A stretch of DNA of 21,011 nt from assembly GCA_001970955.1 (NCBI GenBank), contig MPUH01001209.1, forward strand, positions 1 to 21,011, given 5' to 3'. Position 1 is the first letter of the stretch; every line of letters starts with the position of its first letter. The stretch is from Stentor coeruleus (lineage: Eukaryota > Ciliophora > Heterotrichea > Heterotrichida > Stentoridae). A program made the position numbers and the translations under genes. A model generated the notes under the pieces. The model ran no database searches. It worked only from the letters and a program-made list of their open reading frames with translations, and was not told the DNA's origin. This document shows positions 8,896 to 16,622 of the stretch, piece after piece.

Positions 8896-9342
8896 ATGGA
8901 CAATTTTGTTCAAAGCATTGAAAGACTTGTTGAGTCTCATAGTCAAAGTTTTGATAAAGGGGAAAGATTAAACAAACAGTTAAGACTTCTTCAAGTTTAT
9001 ATAAAAAGTGTATTTACTGATCCTGAGAAATACTCAGTGATCGATATAAAAAATACGCATTTTGCTGAGTTTAGAAGCATAGAATTTGAAGAAGTCCTTA
9101 AATGTATTGGTTTTGTAAAAGAAGAGGATTTGTATAGACATAATGGGAATTTTTTTGAAGTATCTTTAGAGTTTGCCATTAAACAATTGGAAGATAATAG
9201 GCATTTGAGCTTTGCTGATATTGTTGAGATTGTCCAAGCTGGGAAAACTCCTCCTGGGATTAAACAGATAAATGAACAGCCTATTGGTTTAGATTATGTA
9301 AAGTCATCAAGTCAAAGACCGGCTAAACCTTGGGGTAGTTAA
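8896..9342 (+). CDS. PUB-like domain protein with C-terminal KPWE-like motif
   Basis: 148 residues, single exon. Residues about 24-100 resemble a PUB/PUG domain: LNKQLRLLQVYIKSVFTDPE, IKNTHFAEFRSIEFEEVLKC and IGFVKEEDLYRHNGNF follow the helix-helix then IGF pattern seen in PNGase and UBX PUB domains, which bind the tail of p97/CDC48. Residues 105-148 match the KPWE (DUF5572) pattern: FADIVEIVQAGKTPPGIKQI (PGIKQI core) then RPAKPWGS, where the usual final Glu of KPWE is Gly. KPWE-type segments occur in peroxin-14-related and uncharacterised proteins. A p97-linked adaptor role is inference only. The start lies 18 bp after the DRC12-like stop, in the same frame but separated by TAA TAG and TAA TAA, so it is not a fused protein. 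A shared transcript is possible. Confidence 0.65.
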   Translation: MDNFVQSIERLVESHSQSFDKGERLNKQLRLLQVYIKSVFTDPEKYSVIDIKNTHFAEFRSIEFEEVLKCIGFVKEEDLYRHNGNFFEVSLEFAIKQLEDNRHLSFADIVEIVQAGKTPPGIKQINEQPIGLDYVKSSSQRPAKPWGS

Positions 9343-9871
9343 TGTATTGATTAAGGTTTTTTTTAGTGTTAATCTGTTAACTTGGGTTTGTTGAAGATGA
9401 GGAGAGGAGAAGATTTTGTTTGTAGAATTTGGATTAAGGATTTTGTTTGGGGGCTTATGGATGTTAGTGGTTTAGGATGTAGATTTTTTTTAAGATGGTA
9501 TGATTTACTAGGAAGAAAAAGTTTAATGAAATTTTGGAAATTAGACTTGGTAGAAATGATCTGGATGTGGATGGGTTTTTAGAATTAAGGTTGTAGGAAA
9601 GGAAAATTTGTGTAAGTAGATAATTTTTTATTATAACAAAGGGAAAATATTCATCTAATAGTTTTTGTTTTGAAGAAAGTTGTAGAAAACATAAACTATC
9701 CCACAAAGCGCCTTCAAACAAAAATTCTTCAATATTTTCCTTCACAACCCCATCCAAAACCCTCTACATAATACCTTAAACCTATTATCCTTATTTCAAA
9801 AACTTTGAAAATGCATTTTCGAATCCAAAAGAATTCAAAATAATAGCCTCAATGAAGTATAAACGTTAAAA
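9343..9871. other. Intergenic region, no gene supported
   Basis: About 530 bp. Plus strand is G/T-rich at 9380-9600 (3' flank of the PUB-like gene) and A/C-rich, G-poor at 9680-9871 (5' flank of the next gene). Open frames on both strands (66 codons at 9382-9582 plus; 97 codons at 9464-9757 minus) fall across the skew switch. The minus one begins plausibly (MDGVVKENIEEFLFEGALWD) but soon degenerates, so I do not call either. Confidence 0.4.
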
Positions 9872-11461
9872 ATGATGGATTCATATCATTTGAGTGTAGT
9901 CAAAATTGAAGGTATTCGTGAAGTAACAAACAGTTATTGTTACATTTACCTTGGAAATAATATTTTACGTGTATTAACCTTGGAATGTTTTGACGTACAG
10001 CCAATTCCAATATCTAAAGGCACATTACGTTTTGTTGTTGAAGACTCAAGAAATTCTAAAACCCTAGCAACATTATCTTTTACATCTAAAGCTTTTAAAC
10101 GTATAGGTTTTCATTGGATGCCTATGTTTACAGATAATGAACAGTGTTTAAATGAGGTTCCTGAAGAAGTTGGACTTCCAAGGATACTGTTTGATGTACA
10201 AGCAAATATACTATCACCAGTACAAGAACTTACTGAGGAGTCTGAAACTGTTGAAGAAACATCAGAAGAACAGTTTTTTGAAGACCTTCCACGTTTAAAA
10301 GCTAAAATCATGATTATGAGTATGAAAATTTCTGAACTTGAACAACACATTTTAACTCAAAAAAGGATATTTGATGAAGAAGTGGAGATGATACATTTAA
10401 GAAGTTTGGAAAAAGCTAATAAACTTGAAGAACAAGTCAAAGTGCTACAAGAGACAATATCTAAATATGAAGAAAATATTTTTGGTCTAAACAAAGATAT
10501 CATTGGGTTAAAAGGGAATTTAGAAGAAGCGCAGACTCAAAAGGAGCAACTAGAGAAAAAAATTGAAAAAGTTGTTGATGAAGCTAAAGTTAGAGAAAAT
10601 TCAATACTGGTCATGCTACAACAAAAAGACTTAGAAATATTTGCCCTAAACATGAAGTTAAAAAAAACTAAAGAATTCGAAATCTGCAGATTAGGAGGAT
10701 TTGGCATAAACGAAGTTAAAAAACAGAAAATGTCTAGTTTTGGAGTATGGACAGAAAATAATTTTGAAACTTTTAATTGTCTTGATTGGAAAGAAGAAAA
10801 ACATCAAATATTAGAAATTTTAGATGTTGAGGAAGTAGAAGATCAAGGGAATAAAGGTTTAAGGCAAAAATGTGCTGAGATGAGTAAAACTGAAAATCTA
10901 TGTGTTTATAGTATAGGAAGGCAGAACTCAAAAACTGAAGAATCAGTCCAACTCCTCAACATGATAAAAGAAAAAGATTCGCTTTCCCGGAAACTTTTTG
11001 AAGCTGAAACTAAAATCTCTAACTTTAAACTTAAAACTCTTCAAGAAATTGATAATAAAGTAAAAAAGTTCCTATCAAGTCGAAAACTCGATAATTTCGC
11101 TATAGTCTGCAATGAGCTTGTTTATAGTATCGCAAATAAAAAAGTTATAGTTTTCATGAAAAATGATGTAATACACTGCAAAATCGGCAGTTCAGTAAAA
11201 AAACTTGAGTGTTTTATAAGAGACAACTGTTCTCATGATGTGGAGAATTTCAAGAAAAAACAAGTGAATAATGGAGGATTAGCATCACATAAACGGTTTT
11301 ATACAAGCTTGGAGTTTGATAAAATCACAAATTCACTTATTCATAAAACTTTTGATGGAAGTATTAGAGCTAAGTCTAATAAACGCATGACGAAAAACTC
11401 GAATACCCCAACAAGAAGACAAGCATTTTCTCCTGCTATAAGGAATATTACAACAAGATAA
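9872..11461 (+). CDS. C2-like and coiled-coil protein with a possible GAR-like C-terminal module
   Basis: A single-exon ORF of 529 residues starting at MMD; the second ATG at 9875 is equally possible. Residues 1-115 are beta-rich (VVKIEGIREV, SYCYIYLGN, TLRFVVEDS, TLATLSFTS, GLPRILFDVQANI) and look like a C2-type sandwich. An acidic linker (117-137) leads into a coiled coil (about 138-275). A divergent linker follows, then a second short helix (about 360-395) and a compact segment at about 411-455, NKKVIVFMKNDVIHCKIGSS followed by VKKLECFIRDNC. Its Y-x-N-K-K, I-x-C-K-I-G and L-x-x-F-I pattern faintly resembles GAS2-related (GAR) microtubule-binding domains. The tail is Arg/Lys/Thr/Ser-rich and basic. 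A cytoskeletal or basal-body role would fit but is inference. The family is not recognised. Confidence 0.65.
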   Translation: MMDSYHLSVVKIEGIREVTNSYCYIYLGNNILRVLTLECFDVQPIPISKGTLRFVVEDSRNSKTLATLSFTSKAFKRIGFHWMPMFTDNEQCLNEVPEEVGLPRILFDVQANILSPVQELTEESETVEETSEEQFFEDLPRLKAKIMIMSMKISELEQHILTQKRIFDEEVEMIHLRSLEKANKLEEQVKVLQETISKYEENIFGLNKDIIGLKGNLEEAQTQKEQLEKKIEKVVDEAKVRENSILVMLQQKDLEIFALNMKLKKTKEFEICRLGGFGINEVKKQKMSSFGVWTENNFETFNCLDWKEEKHQILEILDVEEVEDQGNKGLRQKCAEMSKTENLCVYSIGRQNSKTEESVQLLNMIKEKDSLSRKLFEAETKISNFKLKTLQEIDNKVKKFLSSRKLDNFAIVCNELVYSIANKKVIVFMKNDVIHCKIGSSVKKLECFIRDNCSHDVENFKKKQVNNGGLASHKRFYTSLEFDKITNSLIHKTFDGSIRAKSNKRMTKNSNTPTRRQAFSPAIRNITTR

Positions 11462-11466
11462 TTTAA

Positions 11467-12544
11467 CTATAAACGACTTATAATAGCTTTAGTATACTCA
11501 GTAGTCGTAGCTGACCCTCCTAAATCCTTAGTTTTAGTCACCCCATCTTTCAATACCCCATAAACAGCTTTTTCAATCCTNTAAATCCTTAGTTTTAGTC
11601 ACCCCATCTTTCAATACCCCATAAACAGCTTTTTCAATCCTATCAGCATGATCAAACAAATTCAAATGTCTAAGCATCATAATCGAACTCAACAACAAAG
11701 CAGTCGGGTTAGCTAAATTCTTCCCAGCAATATCAGGAGCACTTCCATGCACAGCTTCAAAAATCGCATGACTTTCACCAATATTTCCACTTGGAGTAAG
11801 CCCAAGTCCACCAATAAGCCCAGCACAAACATCACTAACAATATCCCCATATAAATTTGGCATAACCATAACATCAAAAACATGAGGATTAGCAACAAGC
11901 ATCCCACAAGCAGTATCTACACTTTTTTCTTCATATTCAATCATTGGATAATCCTTACCAACTTCTCTAGTTTTCTTAAGAAAAAGTCCATCTCCCATTT
12001 TCATCACAGAAGCTTTATGAAAAGCAGAAACTTTTTTCCTTCCATATTTAGCTGCATATTCAAATGCGTATTTTGCTACTCGAAGACATGCTTTTTCTGA
12101 AACAATTTTTAAGTTTTCTATAACCCCAGGTACAACTTCATGTTCTTTTCCACTATATTCGCCTTCAGTATTTTCTCTTATTGTCACAAGATTAACATCA
12201 TCATATAAAGTTTTTACACCTGGGACACTAACACATGGACGAACATTTGCGTATAAAGTTAACTCACGTCTTAGAAATACATTCATTGAAACATGACCAC
12301 CACCTATTGGAGTTGTTGTTGGACCTTTCAGACCTACTTTGTTTACTTTGACTTTTAAGATTTCTTCTGGGGAGATTGGATCCTTGCCTTCCATTTTGGT
12401 ACTAAGTTTGATTATATCCCAGGTCACTGGTGCTTGGGTTGCATCAAAAATATCGACTATGCTTTGGAATACTTCTGGACCTATGCCGTCACCTGGAATC
12501 GCAGAGATCTTTGTTGATAAAAATCTCTGACAGAGTCTTAGCAT
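11467..12544 (-). CDS. Mitochondrial NAD-dependent isocitrate dehydrogenase, alpha-type subunit (end broken by assembly artefact)
   Basis: Catalyses oxidative decarboxylation of isocitrate to 2-oxoglutarate in the TCA cycle. Starts MLRLCQRFLSTK, a short amphipathic mitochondrial presequence, then ISAIPGDGIGPEV. Conserved elements: substrate-binding TPIGGGHVSMN and LRRELTLYANVRPC (about 78-104), ENTEGEYSG with catalytic Tyr130, FHKASVMK with Lys177, PNLYGDIVSD with Asp234 and Asp238 as metal ligands, and the NAD-binding FEAVHGSAPDIAGK (262-275). The match is closest to IDH3 alpha. As written, the frame breaks at 11581 in an N between two identical 60-bp copies and would stop at 11573. Counting the copy once restores the frame through KDLGGSATTTEYTKAIISRL and TAG at 11467-11469, giving 338 residues. 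No intron. Divergent from the NEK kinase gene, convergent with the coiled-coil gene (5 bp between stops). Confidence 0.95.
11521..11641. repeat. Exact 60-bp direct duplication flanking a single N (assembly join)
   Basis: 11521-11580 and 11582-11641 are identical over 60 bp and separated by one N at 11581. Two contigs overlapping by 60 bp were evidently placed side by side instead of merged. The extra 61 bp shift the frame of the isocitrate dehydrogenase gene. Confidence 0.95.
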
Positions 12545-13164
12545 TTTATTATGGAATAGGAAATTTTGAGAGGTTAGGATGATTTTTGGAAGGTTAGGGA
12601 TTTTGATGTGGGTGTTAGGATAAAGGATTAGAGTAAGATAATGATTATGGGAGATTTTTGGTTGTATAGAATATGAATTTTGATTATGTGAGAAAATATT
12701 TGGAAAGAGGATTGGGGGTTTATGTAAAATTATTTTTGGTGTAAAAAGAGGATTAATTTGGAGGTTATTGTGCTTGTGATATAATGAAGGAGTAATTATT
12801 ATTATGAGATAAGAAAAAATATGATGTTTAGATTGATATAGGGAATAAATATAGTAAAAAAATATAATTGGGTTTCAAACTTTAGATAATGAGTTAATTT
12901 GGTGTCTTAGATAAATTAATGATAAGTACTAGGATTTAATATCTTTATATATCTTATCTTTAAATATAACCTTCCATATCAAAACAATTTCTTAAATCGT
13001 TTTTTATAATAAAACCTTAATCAAAACTAAAAATTCACTTTTCTTAACCCAAAATTAAAAAATATCTCAATACCTATCCACACACTAATAATTTAAAATA
13101 AAATTAATGAGCATCCATCCCACAAACTCGATAATTCATCTTTAACTATACTTTCATATTAAAA
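12545..13164. promoter_or_regulatory. Divergent promoter region between the isocitrate dehydrogenase and NEK kinase genes
   Basis: About 620 bp with no gene. Plus strand is G/T-rich at 12545-12780 and A/C-rich, G-poor at 12960-13164; the switch lies near 12900. Each half is therefore A/C-rich on the coding strand of the gene it precedes. The promoter role is inferred from position; no specific element is identified. Confidence 0.5.
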
Positions 13165-14481
13165 ATGTCTTTAAGAGATTTTGAAATTCAAAATAAGCTT
13201 GGCGAAGGAGCTTTTTCCAGTGTATACAAAGTTGTCCGAAAGGCTGACAATCAAGTCTATGCCCTAAAGCAAGTAAAGCTCACAGGTTTAAGCCGAAAAG
13301 AAAAAGAAAACGCATTAAACGAAATAAGAATCCTAGCATCCTTTGATCATCCTCACATAATCGGTTTTAAAGAAGCTTTCCTAGACGACTCTCTATCTCT
13401 AATCTGCATAGTAATGGAATTAGCTGAAGGTGGGGATTTATTAAAACTCATCAACTCACATAAAAAATCCAAAACCCGTATCCCAGAATGCGAAATATGG
13501 GAAATCCTCAATCAAAGTGCTCAAGCTTTACAAAGCTTACACAGTAATAAAATCTTACATAGAGACTTAAAAAGCGCAAATATTTTCTTAACAGCAAATA
13601 AAATCGTTAAATTAGGGGATTTAAATGTATCAAAAGTTGTTAAAGGAGGTATGGCTTATACTCAAACAGGAACACCTTATTATGCAAGTCCTGAAGTTTG
13701 GAAAGATCAGCCTTATAATTCAGCATCAGATATATGGTCTTTAGGTTGTGTAATATATGAGTTATGCTCTTTAAATCCACCATTTATGGGCCGAGATATG
13801 AGTGCTTTATGTAGAAATGTTATAAAAGGGGTTTTTACTGATATTCCAGGGATTTCTAAAGATTTGATGAGGATTATTAGGCTTATGCTTAATGTTAACC
13901 CTTCAATAAGACCTTCTGCTAAAGAAATACTTGATTTACCGACTGTATCTCCGACTAAAGTTATAGATAAACCTTTAGAAAGCTATCAATTGCTTAAAAC
14001 TATAGTTTTTAACCATAAAGTATCTACTTTACGTAGTAGGCTTCCTGGCTCGCAGTATAAAAGAAAGTTCTCAGCAGATTTATTTAAAGAAAACCTTCCA
14101 ATTATTGAAGAAAATGATGAAAGGCAGGCTAATATTTCAGCGGTTATTGATAAACCGATATTTTTACCAAAAATACCTATACCTAAAGCTTTACCACCTA
14201 AAGGACCAAAAGGATTAGCTCCTGGAGGTTCTCCAAATATCCCAAAACCTATGCTTAAAAGTCCACAAATTGGTGGTAAAAGTCCACAAATCCCTACAAA
14301 AATTGTTAGACCACCTGTTGTTGTCACATATAGTCCAAGAGAAAGCACAAGTATTAAAAGAATTGGATCTGTTGTTATGGAGTCTAAGAGACATATAAGT
14401 CCTCAGAATCACTTAGATCGTATCGCTAGTTTAGGGGTTTTAGAAAAACCTTACTCTCCAACACCTCAATGGTGGGGTTAA
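13165..14481 (+). CDS. NEK-family (NIMA-related) serine/threonine protein kinase
   Basis: NEK kinases control mitosis, centrioles and ciliary length; ciliates have large families. 438 residues, single exon. Kinase domain at about 6-258: glycine loop GEGAFSSV (13-20), ATP lysine Lys35 in YALKQVKL, helix-C Glu53, hinge VMELAEGGD (83-91), catalytic HRDLKSANIFL (132-142), a metal-binding motif DLN (152-154) in place of DFG, the activation loop YTQTGTPYYASPE (165-177), SDIWSLGCVIYEL (188-200) and Arg249. HRDLKSxNIFL and TGTPYYxSPE are NEK-like. All catalytic residues are present, so it should be active; DLN in GDLNVSKV occurs, to my knowledge, in a set of protist NEKs. The C-terminal 180 residues are basic and Pro/Ser-rich with KSPQI repeats (about 370-382), a likely regulatory or microtubule-binding tail. 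Start context AAAAATG. Confidence 0.93.
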   Translation: MSLRDFEIQNKLGEGAFSSVYKVVRKADNQVYALKQVKLTGLSRKEKENALNEIRILASFDHPHIIGFKEAFLDDSLSLICIVMELAEGGDLLKLINSHKKSKTRIPECEIWEILNQSAQALQSLHSNKILHRDLKSANIFLTANKIVKLGDLNVSKVVKGGMAYTQTGTPYYASPEVWKDQPYNSASDIWSLGCVIYELCSLNPPFMGRDMSALCRNVIKGVFTDIPGISKDLMRIIRLMLNVNPSIRPSAKEILDLPTVSPTKVIDKPLESYQLLKTIVFNHKVSTLRSRLPGSQYKRKFSADLFKENLPIIEENDERQANISAVIDKPIFLPKIPIPKALPPKGPKGLAPGGSPNIPKPMLKSPQIGGKSPQIPTKIVRPPVVVTYSPRESTSIKRIGSVVMESKRHISPQNHLDRIASLGVLEKPYSPTPQWWG

Positions 14482-15127
14482 GAATAGTGTTATAGTTTTC
14501 TTTTAATTTTTCATAAAATTACTAATCTAATGCTTATGAATATGATTATAAAAATGGTTTCATTAGAAAACTCATAACAAATTTAGGAAAATCTAGTGGG
14601 TTACTCAAAATATGGATTGTGGAAAAATTGCCCAGGATTGATGAAGGAATAAAATAACTGGGTTTTTATTTTTAGAATTCAATGAAATATAGAGTAAAAT
14701 TATATGGTTAAGATACAAATTTAAGAAAATAATGGAAAATTTAAGGATAATGAAGTATAAGATGTTTGAAGATAAAATGCTGAAAATTGTATGAGAGAAA
14801 AAATTAAAGGGAGAAGAAGCTCAGGGTCTGAATTAAAAGTAGTTTGGGAAGGAGTTTATAATAAAGTTTGATGTGAGAATAAAAAAAAGGTAGGATTAGT
14901 ACAAAAATAATTAATTTCACTGAGAAGCAAGGTATAGAAAAGCTTGAAGGTAAGTTAATTAAATATGCTAGAAAGTTTGAGTCTAGAATAAGCATAAAAA
15001 TCCATACAAACCCCTTAAAACCAATTCCAGAAACTAAAAATCGACATAAAAACCTACTAAAACATCTCTCATCCCCCCAACCACAAACCCAAGACAACTA
15101 GTTATTTTTATAACGATTATTACCTAT
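14482..15127. other. Convergent intergenic region, no gene seen
   Basis: About 650 bp between the ends of the NEK gene and the minus-strand gene. Plus strand is G-rich to about 14960 (3' flank of the plus-strand gene), then C-rich and G-poor at 14990-15110 (3' flank of the minus-strand gene). A 97-codon minus-strand ORF at 14804-15097 straddles this switch and shows no homology I recognise. Confidence 0.45.
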
Positions 15128-16387
15128 CTAATCCCTTTTCTTCAAAACAATCTTCCCATTTTTAAAAAGATCAGCGACAATTTGCTCATTGCTCAAACTT
15201 GTTTCAGGTATAAAAAACAAGTCCAACACAATTTTAATGCATGAGTCTACAATTTTTTTCTTAATATCATCATTAACATCTGTTTTATTAGCTTCAAAAT
15301 ACTCTCTTATTATTCTACTAGTAGATCTAAATAATATCAGTATATTAGTAATTGAGTCTAATTCAACCATAATTTTTTCTATAGCATAATCAGAACAAAT
15401 ATGAATATAATTCTCTAAACTAGTATGAGGATTAGGTTTTGTAATAGGAATACCAAAATTTTGTTCAGGTTGTCTGATTTGTGGTTTCGGCATAGTATAG
15501 TTTTGATCAAATGGATTTCCTGGTGTTGGTTGAGCTTGAAAAATACAAGGCTCAAAGTTTCTTTCGTTATATAAAGGAAAACCACTATCATTACTTTCAA
15601 TAGTATATTTAAAAGGAGATTCTATAGACGGATAAGTAGGTAAAGAAGGCACATAATCATTTTGTATTTTATGTGCAGGGATATATGTCATAGTTCTTGA
15701 AAACCCAAAATAAGCATCAATAAGACTATCATTATATTCTAATGTATATCCGTTTATAATTATCCCAAGCCGTTCAAAGTCAGCAAAAATCGCATCAACC
15801 ACTTCATCAGAATCAAAATCAATATTCCTTGAAAACTTTTTTCTATATGAAATAATCGTCCCATCCACAACATTTCTCAACTGAGCCTTAGCTGATTTTA
15901 TTTTATTTGCCCTTATTGTTTTTTCAAATAAAATTGCTTTAGAGTATTTACTTAAACTTTCCATATAAATACCATCAAAAGTACTAGAATCAGGTACTTG
16001 ATTTGGTGCTGGTGGAGGATTAGGTCTTATTGGTAAATCGGCTACAGGGATTGAGAGAATTTCAAATGTTCCTTGAAGGACGAAATTAGAAAAAATGTCT
16101 TTTCTTGGTGAGTAAATTTTGATAAGAAGTTGTGAGTTGATGTAGTTTGATCGATGCTTACTGTAAAGAGACCCTATGATGATACCTTTTTGCAAATCAC
16201 TTGCTATGCGAATGAAGTAAATTCCACCTTTTAGTAAGGTATCTATGTCTACTTCAGGCATATGCTCACATTTTAGTGATGAAGGGATTAGACAGGTTTC
16301 ACTACAAATCATTAAGATTGAACGTTCAGCTGGAAGAAAATCAATTGCAACATAGTCACTTATCATATCCAAGATTGCAATAGACAT
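15128..16387 (-). CDS. Unrecognised 419-residue protein
   Basis: Single open frame from ATG at 16387 to TAG at 15128-15130. The N-terminal 115 residues look globular and beta-rich (DYVAIDFLPAERSILMICSE, GGIYFIRIASD, GIIIGSLYSK, QLLIKIYSPR, GTFEILSIPV). A proline-rich linker (120-133, RPNPPPAPNQVP) follows, then a mostly helical segment (about 145-225) containing KSAKAQLRNVVDGTIISYRK and FADFERLGIIINGYTLEYND. A low-complexity Pro/Asn/Gln-rich stretch (about 240-335) leads to a helical C-terminus (about 338-419) with IVLDLFFIPE. There is no signal peptide, membrane segment or catalytic motif I can name. The modular order of N-domain, Pro linker, helical domain, Pro/Asn linker and helical end suggests a scaffold or trafficking adaptor, but that is speculation. 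Divergent from the RING-like array gene with 235 bp between starts. Confidence 0.65.
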   Translation of the reverse strand: MSIAILDMISDYVAIDFLPAERSILMICSETCLIPSSLKCEHMPEVDIDTLLKGGIYFIRIASDLQKGIIIGSLYSKHRSNYINSQLLIKIYSPRKDIFSNFVLQGTFEILSIPVADLPIRPNPPPAPNQVPDSSTFDGIYMESLSKYSKAILFEKTIRANKIKSAKAQLRNVVDGTIISYRKKFSRNIDFDSDEVVDAIFADFERLGIIINGYTLEYNDSLIDAYFGFSRTMTYIPAHKIQNDYVPSLPTYPSIESPFKYTIESNDSGFPLYNERNFEPCIFQAQPTPGNPFDQNYTMPKPQIRQPEQNFGIPITKPNPHTSLENYIHICSDYAIEKIMVELDSITNILILFRSTSRIIREYFEANKTDVNDDIKKKIVDSCIKIVLDLFFIPETSLSNEQIVADLFKNGKIVLKKRD

Positions 16388-16622
16388 TCGGAATAATAAT
16401 TATTTTTATGTCTTAAATATGTGATTTCAGATTTAAGGTAATTTTAGGATGGTAAGGGTTAGGGTTAGTTGGATAGAATAGATTTGGTTTATTGTGTGTT
16501 ATAATATAGAAAAAGTATATTATTATACCACTGAAATGATAATTTCCCTAATCGTAAACATAACCTTAAGCCATTTACCATATTAAGTCAATCTAATTTC
16601 CAGCATATAAAAGCATTTTACA
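16388..16622. promoter_or_regulatory. Divergent promoter region with a telomere-box-like motif
   Basis: 235 bp between two divergent start codons. Plus strand is G/T-rich near 16430-16500 and A/C-rich near 16540-16622. It contains GGGTTAGGGTTAGTTGG at about 16457-16473, two telomere-like units. The promoter role is positional inference. Confidence 0.45.

Noticed and set aside
8290..9342. Single fused DRC12-PUB protein by stop readthrough or splicing
   Set aside because: Four stop codons lie between the frames, and the only GT...AG segment there is 13 nt and would leave further stops in frame.
9464..9757. 97-codon minus-strand ORF with a plausible N-terminus
   Set aside because: It straddles the flank skew switch, its second half is low-complexity Ser/Leu/Phe/Asn, and no splice option extends it.
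13165..14481. Pseudokinase because DFG is altered
   Set aside because: The catalytic Asp of HRD, the metal-binding Asp of DLN, the ATP lysine and helix-C Glu are all present.
14804..15097. 97-codon minus-strand ORF
   Set aside because: Lies across the skew switch between two convergent genes; Phe/Leu/Ser-rich translation of an A-rich plus strand, no recognisable feature.
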